Position numbers and translations under genes: made by a program. The notes under the pieces are model-generated. The model had not been told where the DNA came from. It saw nothing but the letters and a program-made list of their open reading frames with translations, and did no database searches. Of a stretch of 7,690 nt of DNA, positions 1 through 5,723 are shown piece after piece; positions within the stretch are counted from its first letter, which is position 1, and each line of letters opens with the position of its first letter. Source of the DNA: Saprospiraceae bacterium (GTDB lineage: Bacteria > Bacteroidota > Bacteroidia > Chitinophagales > Saprospiraceae); the NCBI GenBank assembly GCA_014379665.1, contig JACMLK010000423.1:1-7690 (forward strand), given 5' to 3'.

Positions 1-13
1 ACTTGTATAATGA

Positions 14-111
14 CCTGATTTTATGTGCCGGGAGACCGGTGATTAGGTGGGTGAGGAAAAAATCAGGAACGTGCGACGAACGTAAGAAAACAAATGCCAG
101 ATACGTGAGAT
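14..111 (+). ncRNA. Candidate structured RNA segment, identity unknown
   Basis: CCTGATTTT (14-22) is perfectly complementary to AAAATCAGG (59-67). This 9-bp stem encloses a hairpin in which CCGG (28-31) pairs with CCGG (36-39) around GAGA (32-35), a GNRA-type tetraloop, with two G-U pairs extending the stem. Just downstream, ACGT (69-73 region) can pair with ACGT (80-83) around a short loop. Nested stems plus a GNRA loop in purine-rich sequence suggest RNA function. The style resembles parts of large ribozymes such as group II intron domain I, but I cannot identify domain V or an intron boundary. It could be a remnant, the 3' part of an RNA starting left of the window, or chance pairing. The strand is assumed. 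Confidence 0.25.
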
Positions 112-149
112 AATGCTAAAGAGAGTTTTTTGTATTGGGAGTTTTTTTG

Positions 150-178
150 TTTACTTTTTTTGCGGAAAAAAAAGTAAA
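150..178. repeat. A/T-rich perfect hairpin, possible dispersed repeat or terminator
   Basis: TTTACTTTTTTT (150-161) pairs without mismatch with AAAAAAAGTAAA (167-178) around the loop GCGGA, giving a 12-bp stem. It is preceded by two further T-tracts (126-131 and 142-148) and followed by the GC-rich patch around 182-198. The symmetric A/T arms would form on either strand. It may act as a terminator for a gene left of the window, although a GC-rich stem base, the usual sign of an intrinsic terminator, is missing. From general familiarity, hairpins of this kind followed by GCC-rich tails recur as intergenic repeats in Bacteroidota genomes; that part is an inference from memory and not shown by this window. 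Confidence 0.4.
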
Positions 179-283
179 AGCCAAGCCGGCTCGAGGCGAA
201 TAAACGTAATTTTTTAATTGAATAGTTTCAGAAAAGGTTATTAAAAAATGAAGTGCAATTTGTAATACACACGTTAAGTATCC

Positions 284-318
284 ATTGAGTACCAAAAGAT
301 TAAATTTCATTACTTTTG
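284..318 (+). promoter_or_regulatory. prfA promoter, Bacteroidota type
   Basis: TACTTTTG (311-318) matches the Bacteroidota -7 consensus TAnnTTTG exactly. ATTG (284-287) lies 23 bases upstream and matches the -33 element TTTG at three of four positions, within the known 17-23 base spacing. Transcription would start around 323-326, leaving a very short leader of about 15 bases. No Shine-Dalgarno precedes the ATG at 339, which is normal for this phylum. Confidence 0.65.
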
Positions 319-338
319 CGTCAAATTTTCAATAAAAC

Positions 339-1406
339 ATGTTAGACAAACTGGAAGCCATACAGGACAGGTATTATTATTTGGAAGAAAAACTTTCAGA
401 CCCTGAGGTACTGGCTGATATGAAACAATTCGCAAAAATAAATAAAGAGTATAAAGACTTATCAGAGATAGTTGAAACGTTTATGGAATTTAAACTCATT
501 TCTGCCAATATGGAAAGTGCACGTGAGATGATTAAAGATACAGACCCTGAAATGAAAGATATGGCACAGACAGAGTTAAATGAACTTCAGCCTAAACTCG
601 AAGCACTGGATGAAAAAATAAAATTTCTGCTCATTCCCACTGATCCGGAAGATAGCAAAGATGTGATCTTTGAAATCCGATCGGGTACAGGGGGTGATGA
701 AGCCAGCATCTTTGCCGGCGATCTCTATAAAATGTATTCAAAATATTTTGAATCACAAGGGTGGAAAACTGAAATACTGGACGAAAACCCCGGTTCGGTT
801 GGAGGTTTTAATAAAATTGTAATGGAAGTATATGGTACAGATGTTTATGGTAAATTAAAATTTGAATCCGGTGCACACAGAGTTCAAAGAGTGCCGAAAA
901 CAGAAGCCCAGGGTCGGGTACACACCTCTGCTGCTACGGTAGTAGTGATGCCTAAATATGAAGAAGAAGAGATCGATATTCGTAAGGATGAATTAAGAAC
1001 CGACACATTCAGATCTCAGGGGGCCGGTGGTCAGCATGTGAACAAAACAGAATCAGGAGTTCGTTTTACGCATTTACCTACCGGAATTGTAGCCGAAAGT
1101 ACAGATTCCAGATCTCAACACAAAAACAGAGAGATTGCCCTTCAAAGATTATATGTGAAGATTCGGGAAGCTTCCAAAGAAAGAACGTATCTTGAACAGA
1201 AAGACAAAAGGAAGTCTTTGGTCGGTACGGGTGACAGGTCTGACAAAATCAGAACGTATAATTACCCGCAAAACAGAATAACAGACCACAGGATCAACCT
1301 GACTCTATATAATTTAGATAAAGTGGTAGAAGGTGACGTGGAAGAAATCATCCTGTCGCTTCAAAGAGCAGAAAATGCAGAAAAGATGAAAGGAAGTGAT
1401 GATTAA
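339..1406 (+). CDS. prfA: Peptide chain release factor 1 (RF1)
   Basis: RF1 reads stop codons UAA and UAG in the ribosomal A site and triggers release of the finished protein. The 355-residue product is full length for the family. Residues 1 to about 100 are the charged helical N-terminal domain. The stop-codon recognition loop carries P-K-T at 186-188, fitting the PxT signature of RF1; RF2 would have SPF. The catalytic GGQ is at 230-232 within GAGGQHVNKTES. In the family, this Gln is N5-methylated by PrmC. The C-terminal half has the usual RSQHKN and TYNYPQNR segments. The start fits the promoter 20 bases upstream and the expected family N-terminus. prmC (hemK) is not next to it in this window. 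The gene appears to be transcribed alone and converges on the hydrolase gene, with only 16 bases between the stop codons. Confidence 0.97.
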   Translation: MLDKLEAIQDRYYYLEEKLSDPEVLADMKQFAKINKEYKDLSEIVETFMEFKLISANMESAREMIKDTDPEMKDMAQTELNELQPKLEALDEKIKFLLIPTDPEDSKDVIFEIRSGTGGDEASIFAGDLYKMYSKYFESQGWKTEILDENPGSVGGFNKIVMEVYGTDVYGKLKFESGAHRVQRVPKTEAQGRVHTSAATVVVMPKYEEEEIDIRKDELRTDTFRSQGAGGQHVNKTESGVRFTHLPTGIVAESTDSRSQHKNREIALQRLYVKIREASKERTYLEQKDKRKSLVGTGDRSDKIRTYNYPQNRITDHRINLTLYNLDKVVEGDVEEIILSLQRAENAEKMKGSDD

Positions 1407-1433
1407 ATCTTTCTTAAGGATCTTACTTCCTTT
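1389..1433. terminator. Inverted repeat across the prfA / hydrolase 3' ends, possible bidirectional terminator
   Basis: AAAGGAAGT (1389-1397) and ACTTCCTTT (1425-1433) are perfect 9-bp inverted copies, extended by a G-T and an A-T pair, with about 23 bases between. Each arm lies inside a coding end: the left in the last codons of prfA, the right in the last codons of the minus-strand hydrolase gene. The position suits a shared terminator, and T-rich sequence follows on the minus strand. The loop is long and there is no clean U-tract on the plus strand, so the terminator call is tentative. Confidence 0.35.
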
Positions 1434-2190
1434 GGGTAAATAACCAGGGCAACAAATCCAGATCCCGTATGGCTTCATTCCAAACATCATGCTTGCCTTC
1501 CGGATACTCTGTATACCGTGTATACGCCCCGGAGTCATTCCTCATTTTTACAAAGTCTCTGGAGAATTGTACAGGAACCACTTCGTCCTTTGCACCATGA
1601 AACACCCATAATGGAATGTGTCTGTAATGAGACATTTTACCATAGTCAGCGCCCCCGCATATGACCGCTCCTCCGGCAAAAATATCCGGCCTTCTGCTTA
1701 GTAAATCATAGGTCCCAAATCCACCCATAGAAAGTCCGCTGACATATACCCTGCTTTTATCAATATTCGGATCTTTCAACAATTTGTCCAATAATAACAT
1801 CACATCTTTCATCGCCTCGGTAACCTGTCCGTTATTAATGATGACCCATTCAAATCTTTTGACAGGTGCCCAGTAATCTTCTTTAGGACATTGAGGAACA
1901 ACCACCACGGCGGCATACTTTGACTGAATTTCAGAAGAAGTGATATATGGTACTACGTGAACCAGTGAGCTCTTATTATCATCACCTCTTTCACCAGCTC
2001 CATGCAAAAAGAGAAAAAGCGGTGTTTTGGAGTCCTTTTTACCATAACTATCAGGAAAATAAATATTGTAAAGCAGTGCTTTGCCATCATCTGTTTTATA
2101 CTTTTTCGGAAGCATAATGCCGCGTTTTATGACAGTACAACCAGATATCAGCAATATGAAAATAAATAAAACAGCATAAGCAGAGCGCAT
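1423..2190 (-). CDS. Lipoprotein alpha/beta hydrolase (esterase / PHB depolymerase-like)
   Basis: This 255-residue protein is predicted to be exported and lipid-anchored. It has a short hydrophobic signal peptide ending in L-I-S-G-C, a lipobox with the modified Cys at 18. The mature part is an alpha/beta hydrolase. HGAGERGDDN (63-72) forms the oxyanion-hole region, GLSMGG (152-157) is the nucleophile elbow with Ser154, and Asp202 (HGAKDEVVP) and His234 (GKHDVW) complete the likely catalytic triad. This pattern is typical of the PHB-depolymerase / prolyl-oligopeptidase-like esterases that Bacteroidota carry as surface or periplasmic enzymes. The substrate cannot be read from the sequence; carbohydrate esters, peptides or polyester oligomers are all possible. 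The gene stands alone, convergent with prfA and divergent from htpG. I found no well-spaced promoter: TATATTTC (minus strand, 2219-2226) resembles a -7 box but has no matching -33. Confidence 0.85.
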   Translation of the reverse strand: MRSAYAVLFIFILLISGCTVIKRGIMLPKKYKTDDGKALLYNIYFPDSYGKKDSKTPLFLFLHGAGERGDDNKSSLVHVVPYITSSEIQSKYAAVVVVPQCPKEDYWAPVKRFEWVIINNGQVTEAMKDVMLLLDKLLKDPNIDKSRVYVSGLSMGGFGTYDLLSRRPDIFAGGAVICGGADYGKMSHYRHIPLWVFHGAKDEVVPVQFSRDFVKMRNDSGAYTRYTEYPEGKHDVWNEAIRDLDLLPWLFTQRK

Positions 2191-2278
2191 AGAAGAATTT
2201 ATTTAGTTAACACATTTTGAAATATATATGACGTAAATATAAGAATTGACTTTCAGCCATCAAATCAATTTCAAATCT

Positions 2279-2342
2279 TGTCAGTCGATAGCTGTCAATT
2301 TGTCACTGAAAGACCTGTGGCACAGACTTTGACAATGAAAGA
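2279..2342 (+). promoter_or_regulatory. htpG control region with TGTCA repeats and a palindrome
   Basis: Three copies of TGTCA (2279-2283, 2293-2297, 2301-2305) and one inverted copy, TGACA (2330-2334), fall in 56 bases. The middle two form TGTCA-ATT-TGTCA. A perfect palindrome, CTGTG-G-CACAG, lies at 2315-2325. A 15-base direct repeat (2299-2313 and 2328-2342, 13 of 15 identical) has a 29-base period. Each copy starts with TTTG, so the first could serve as a -33 element and the second as part of a degenerate -7 (AGACTTTG, spacing 21). The arrangement looks like a regulated promoter with protein-binding sites, plausible for a heat-shock gene, but the regulator is unknown. Confidence 0.45.
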
Positions 2343-2367
2343 TTGTTAATCAAAATTAATAATAATT

Positions 2368-4236
2368 ATGTCAAAAGGTAATATCTCAGTACAAGCGGAA
2401 AATATTTTTCCCATCATTAAAAAGTTTCTTTACTCGGACCATGAAATCTTTTTGAGAGAACTGGTTTCCAATGCAGTAGATGCAACTACTAAAATTAAAA
2501 CATTAGCGCTTAAAGGAGAAGTCAAAGAAGAATTGGGCGACCTCAAAATTGAAATCCGGATTGATGCCGAGAATAAAACGCTCCATATCATCGACAAAGG
2601 TATCGGAATGACAGAAGAAGAAATCAACAAATACCTGAATCAGATGGCTTTCTCTTCCGCTGAAGAATTTCTGGCCAAATACAAAGATGATGCTGCTATA
2701 ATAGGCCATTTCGGTCTTGGTTTTTATTCTGCTTTTATGGTGGCCGATAAAGTGGACGTCATTACAAAATCCTATCAAAAAGATGCTCCTGCTTCAAAAT
2801 GGTCTTGCGATGGTGATCCTGAATACACGATCGAACCTCATGAAAAAACCGAAAGAGGTACGGAGATCATTCTTCATATCAATGATGAAAATAAAGAGTA
2901 TCTCGAAACACACAGAATTAAGGAACTTCTGAATAAATACTGTAAATTCCTGCCTGTAGAAATCAAATTCGGAACCAAAACAGAATCAACTTGGGAAGGT
3001 GAAGGAAAAGACAAAAAGGAAATTAAAACTGAAGTGGATGATATCATTAATAATCCACACCCCATCTGGAAAATGAAACCAGCCGACCTGACGGACGAAG
3101 ATTACAAAAGCTTTTATAACGAATTGCATCCTTTCAGTCAGCCACCTTTATTTTGGATTCATCTCAATATAGACTATCCTTTTAACCTGACAGGGATACT
3201 TTATTTTCCAAAGATCAACAATAGCTTCGAAGTTCAAAAAAACAAAATACAACTGTATAGCAATCAGGTGTACATCACCGATGATGTAAAAGAAATTGTG
3301 CCTGAATTTCTGATGTTGCTGCACGGAGTGATAGATTCGCCCGACATACCACTTAATGTGTCCAGAAGTTATTTGCAATCAGATAATAATGTCAAAAAAA
3401 TCAACTCTTACATTTCCAAAAAGGTATCAGAGAAACTTTATTCTCTCTTTGAAACTGACAGAAAAGGATATGAAGAGAAATGGAAAGAAATAAGTACATT
3501 TGTCAAGTATGGAATGATTTCAGATGAGAAATTTAATGAAAAAGCTTCCTCTTTTGTCTTGTTAAAAAATCTGGAAGGAAGTTATTTTACACTGGAAGAA
3601 TATAAAGAGAAAGTAAAAGCCGTACAGACGGACAAACACAACAAACTGATTTATATTTATGCAAATGATGCCAGGGCACAACACAGCTATATAAAGGCAG
3701 CCAAAGAATATGGTTATGATGTCCTTGAAATGGACACCATTATTGACAATCATTTCATGCAAAATCTTGAATACAAAGGACATGAAGTCACTTTTGTCAG
3801 GGTAGATTCTGATACACCTGATAATCTTGTTCAAAAGGAAGAAAATAAAGAGTCGGTGCTAAGTCAGTCAGAGCAGGATAAGGTAAAAGATATATTTACC
3901 AAATCAGTAAAAAATCTGGGACTTGGTCATATAGAACTGAAACCGTTAGCGCCATCAGATCATCCGGTCACTATTACCAGACCTGAATTCATGCGTCGGA
4001 TGAAGGAGATGCAGGCTATGCAGGGTATGGATATGGGTATGTTTCCGGATAGCCACAATGTGGTTATTAATACCAACCATCCGCTTATTGCAGATAAACT
4101 CATCAAAATGAAAAGTGAAGATAAAAAAGCGGATTTTGCCAATTACCTGCATGATCTTGCTTTACTAAATCAGAATATGCTGAAAGGGGAAGAATTGTCC
4201 ACGTTTATTGCGAGAAGCCTCGAGTTTATTAAATAA
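2368..4236 (+). CDS. htpG: Molecular chaperone HtpG (bacterial Hsp90)
   Basis: HtpG is the cytosolic bacterial Hsp90, a homodimeric ATP-dependent chaperone that remodels client proteins, in many bacteria together with DnaK. At 622 residues it is complete and close to the length of E. coli HtpG. The N-terminal GHKL ATPase domain shows the catalytic Glu31 and ATP/Mg-binding Asn35 in ELVSNAVDA, the nucleotide Asp76 in DKGIGM (76-81), the lid motif GHFGLGFYS (113-121), and the GT of the last ATP motif (164-165). The middle domain contains the conserved Arg333 (NVSRSYLQ) that contacts the ATP gamma-phosphate in Hsp90s. The C-terminal dimerisation domain has a Met-rich stretch (541-560, with several M-x-x-M spacings), fitting the amphipathic client-binding helix. 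The eukaryotic MEEVD tail is absent, as expected. The ATG has no Shine-Dalgarno. The gene is monocistronic: repeat-rich promoter upstream, strong terminator downstream. Confidence 0.97.
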   Translation: MSKGNISVQAENIFPIIKKFLYSDHEIFLRELVSNAVDATTKIKTLALKGEVKEELGDLKIEIRIDAENKTLHIIDKGIGMTEEEINKYLNQMAFSSAEEFLAKYKDDAAIIGHFGLGFYSAFMVADKVDVITKSYQKDAPASKWSCDGDPEYTIEPHEKTERGTEIILHINDENKEYLETHRIKELLNKYCKFLPVEIKFGTKTESTWEGEGKDKKEIKTEVDDIINNPHPIWKMKPADLTDEDYKSFYNELHPFSQPPLFWIHLNIDYPFNLTGILYFPKINNSFEVQKNKIQLYSNQVYITDDVKEIVPEFLMLLHGVIDSPDIPLNVSRSYLQSDNNVKKINSYISKKVSEKLYSLFETDRKGYEEKWKEISTFVKYGMISDEKFNEKASSFVLLKNLEGSYFTLEEYKEKVKAVQTDKHNKLIYIYANDARAQHSYIKAAKEYGYDVLEMDTIIDNHFMQNLEYKGHEVTFVRVDSDTPDNLVQKEENKESVLSQSEQDKVKDIFTKSVKNLGLGHIELKPLAPSDHPVTITRPEFMRRMKEMQAMQGMDMGMFPDSHNVVINTNHPLIADKLIKMKSEDKKADFANYLHDLALLNQNMLKGEELSTFIARSLEFIK

Positions 4237-4258
4237 TAAGAGCATTTGCAACCACATG

Positions 4259-4298
4259 AAAACCACTGCTTTCTGAAAATAGGAAGTAGTGGTTTTTT
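4259..4298. terminator. Intrinsic terminator after htpG, probably bidirectional
   Basis: AAAACCACTGCTTTC (4259-4273) pairs along 15 positions with the arm at 4282-4296 (two G-T pairs, no mismatch) around an 8-base loop. Six T residues run through the end of the right arm (4293-4298). It begins 22 bases after the htpG stop. On the minus strand the same stem ends in TTTT and lies 33 bases past the phosphatase stop, so it can serve both convergent genes. Confidence 0.9.
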
Positions 4299-4330
4299 GT
4301 TACAGGTAAATCTCAGACATAATGCAGTCA

Positions 4331-4780
4331 TCATTTATAATGCTGAATCAAATGTCCCGTTACATCATCCAGTAATTCAAACACCTCAGAAAATCTATCA
4401 TCATAATAAGGATCCGGCACGGCTATATTTCTGTTATGATATTTGAAATTCATGATAAGTCTGACTTTGGACTTTTGGATGTCAGTTGTACAAAGTTGGG
4501 TAATATCCTGATAATTTGAACTATCCATTGCGAGAATAACATCATAATAGTCCAGATCATCTTTAGTAATTTTTCTACATATCTGACCCGAAATATCGAT
4601 ATTCCTATTTCGGCATACTTTTACAGACCTTTTATCGGGAGCTTCTCCATCATGCCAGCCGGAAGTGCCCGCTGAATCTACTTCCCAGTCCAGTCCCTGT
4701 TCCTTTAATTTACTCTCCAGAATTCCTTGTGCCATTGGTGATCTGCAAATATTGCCAAGACATACCATCAATATTTTCAT
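4331..4780 (-). CDS. Low-molecular-weight protein tyrosine phosphatase
   Basis: The 149-residue product is complete for the LMW-PTP family, which hydrolyses phosphotyrosine by way of a cysteinyl-phosphate intermediate in the cytoplasm. The N-terminal P-loop is CLGNICRSP, with nucleophile Cys7, Arg13 and Ser14. The general acid is Asp123 in PDPYYDD (122-128). Cys12 next to the Arg matches the eukaryotic-type LMW-PTP arrangement, where the two loop cysteines can form a protective disulfide. The frame is open 23 codons further upstream to a GTG at 4849, but I chose the ATG at 4780 because family members begin with this beta-strand just before the P-loop. No tyrosine kinase or polysaccharide-export gene is next to it, so its substrate is unknown. 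It is the last gene of the minus-strand series, 117 bases after the small ORF. No confident promoter was found. Confidence 0.93.
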   Translation of the reverse strand: MKILMVCLGNICRSPMAQGILESKLKEQGLDWEVDSAGTSGWHDGEAPDKRSVKVCRNRNIDISGQICRKITKDDLDYYDVILAMDSSNYQDITQLCTTDIQKSKVRLIMNFKYHNRNIAVPDPYYDDRFSEVFELLDDVTGHLIQHYK

Positions 4781-4847
4781 AGCTGCTTTACTTCCATTCA
4801 AAACAATAAACGATAAAAAGCGAGTAAGTGTTGAGTTTTCGAAAGTC

Positions 4848-4873
4848 ACATCAATACGATGTAGTTACTTTTG
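4848..4873 (+). promoter_or_regulatory. Orphan plus-strand promoter-like element with a small palindrome
   Basis: TACTTTTG (4866-4873) is a perfect TAnnTTTG -7 box, and its context closely matches the prfA promoter (TTACTTTTG-TGTCA here, TTACTTTTG-CGTCA there). A perfect 5-bp inverted repeat, ACATC-AATAC-GATGT (4848-4862), lies just upstream where an operator could bind. No good -33 TTTG is seen at the right distance; TTTC at 4836-4839 is the nearest. Nothing on the plus strand downstream looks like a gene, so any transcript would run antisense to the small ORF and the acetyltransferase. It may be a chance match. Confidence 0.3.
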
Positions 4874-4897
4874 TGTCAGGATTTATCTTTTTTGGTT

Positions 4898-5038
4898 TCA
4901 GAATACACAACTAAATTTTTCATAATATTCAACCATATTTCCGGTTGACAATTTTTCATCCGTGCCGATAGTGGCCAAATGGATATTCACTGCCTTGATG
5001 CTGCTTGGAAGATTGGAATTATTCACCATTCTTATCAT
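4898..5038 (-). CDS. Small ORF of 46 codons, unrecognised
   Basis: The predicted peptide starts MIRMVNNSNLPSSIK and ends EYYEKFSCVF. It has mixed composition with no membrane segment, signal peptide or metal-binding motif, and I do not recognise a family. Two things favour a real gene. It begins 22 bases after the acetyltransferase stop on the same strand, and it has a strong Shine-Dalgarno, unusual in this window. A second in-frame ATG at codon 4 is an alternative start. The same frame stays open upstream for another 12 codons to a TAA inside the end of the acetyltransferase gene, so it could also be the tail of a decayed longer gene. It lies too close to the acetyltransferase for a promoter of its own and is probably co-transcribed with it. 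Confidence 0.45.
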   Translation of the reverse strand: MIRMVNNSNLPSSIKAVNIHLATIGTDEKLSTGNMVEYYEKFSCVF

Positions 5039-5043
5039 ATTTA

Positions 5044-5052
5044 CTCCTTTCT
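5044..5052 (-). promoter_or_regulatory. Strong Shine-Dalgarno for the small ORF
   Basis: The minus strand reads AGAAAGGAG followed by TAAAT and then ATG (5036-5038), placing GGAG five bases before the start. None of the other genes in the window has so clear a site. It supports, but does not prove, that the 46-codon ORF is translated. Confidence 0.5.
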
Positions 5053-5060
5053 TCTGGAGA

Positions 5061-5666
5061 TCAAATTGATGGCGTTAGTTTGTCTTTTAACATTTGTCTG
5101 ACTTGCTGATGCCATTCTTCACTCAGAATACTCAGCACTATACTGTCACGTCTTGAACCATCTGCACAATATCCATTACTACGTAATATACCTTCCTCTT
5201 TACAACCAATGCTTTTCATTGCTGCTTTACTCCGTTCATTTCTGTTATCCGCCCTGAATTCAACCCTTCGGACCCCCATCTCACCGAAGGCAAATTCCAG
5301 CAATAAGTATTTACAATGTTTATTGAGACCTGTTCCCTGAAAATCTTTACCATACCAGGTAAAGCCCAACTGCACTGTGTCAGCCCCGGAATTTATATCA
5401 TAGAATCTGGTACTGCCCGCATATTTCATTTGTTGTTTATCGAAAACAATAAATGGATATTCTTTAGCCTGCTTTCTGCTCAATATTGCATTGACAATAT
5501 AATTTTTCATCCCTTCATATCCCGCACCCGATATTAATGAATAAGACCATAATTCAGGTTCATTTAGTGCAAATGGAAGCAAATACTCAAAGTCGTTTTC
5601 TTCGATTGGTCTTAATATGACCGAATCGTCTTCCAATACATATGCTTTATTAAAATCAAAAGTCAT
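5061..5666 (-). CDS. GNAT-family N-acetyltransferase (RimJ/RimL type)
   Basis: This 201-residue protein has the layout of the RimJ/RimL-like branch of the GNAT superfamily, which transfers the acetyl group of acetyl-CoA to amino groups of proteins or small molecules in the cytoplasm. It opens with a typical substrate-side strand and helix (VILRPIEENDFEYL, 16-29). The central strand VQLGFTWY (98-105) leads into the acetyl-CoA pyrophosphate loop QGTGLN (110-115). RVEFRADNRNERSKAAMKSIGC (134-155 region) is the conserved strand-helix in which Asn and Ser/Ala residues hold CoA, and the ending EGILRSNGY is also family-like. The acceptor substrate cannot be read from the sequence; names such as ribosomal-protein acetyltransferase would be guesses. 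It lies 57 bases after nadA, with a possible promoter of its own in that spacer, and is followed closely by the small ORF. Confidence 0.9.
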   Translation of the reverse strand: MTFDFNKAYVLEDDSVILRPIEENDFEYLLPFALNEPELWSYSLISGAGYEGMKNYIVNAILSRKQAKEYPFIVFDKQQMKYAGSTRFYDINSGADTVQLGFTWYGKDFQGTGLNKHCKYLLLEFAFGEMGVRRVEFRADNRNERSKAAMKSIGCKEEGILRSNGYCADGSRRDSIVLSILSEEWHQQVRQMLKDKLTPSI

Positions 5667-5682
5667 ATTCAGTTCTGTATTA

Positions 5683-5711
5683 CAAACATTCGGTCAATTT
5701 AGTATGGTAAA
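5683..5711 (-). promoter_or_regulatory. Possible promoter for the acetyltransferase gene
   Basis: On the minus strand TTTA (5708-5711) and AATGTTTG (5683-5690) are separated by 17 bases. They resemble the Bacteroidota -33 TTTG and -7 TAnnTTTG with one mismatch each. Transcription would start about 10 bases before the ATG at 5666. The gene could therefore be transcribed independently of nadA, although no terminator separates the two. Confidence 0.35.
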
Positions 5712-5723
5712 TCAGGATAATCA

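Larger units (their letters stand above)
1..338. other. Non-coding region upstream of prfA
   Basis: I see no convincing gene here. The left part (about 14-111) can fold like a structured RNA, and a 12-bp A/T hairpin lies at 150-178; both have their own entries. After the hairpin comes a short GC-rich patch (182-198, containing GCCGGC and CTCGAG) that stands out from its AT-rich surroundings. A second inverted repeat pairs ATTTTTTAAT (209-218) with ATTAAAAAAT (240-249) across 21 bases. It could be a weak terminator or just AT-rich background. The last 55 bases hold the prfA promoter. The one open frame on the minus strand (116-310) runs through the hairpin and the T-tracts and shows no protein-like features. 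Confidence 0.7.

Noticed and set aside
1..120. Definite group II intron
   Set aside because: The fold and GNRA loop are suggestive, but no domain V, no intron-encoded protein and no exon boundary can be seen.
116..310. Minus-strand open frame of 64 codons upstream of prfA
   Set aside because: It runs through the hairpin and T-tracts, has no recognisable domain or ribosome-binding site, and overlaps the prfA promoter.
4781..4849. Longer N-terminus for the phosphatase from a GTG at 4849
   Set aside because: LMW-PTPs begin with the strand just before CX5R, which the ATG at 4780 provides; the extra 23 codons would not fit the family.
4665..4925. Plus-strand open frame of 86 codons opposite the phosphatase start
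   Set aside because: Its first half is antisense to the conserved P-loop region and the rest crosses non-coding DNA; the product looks like no known protein.
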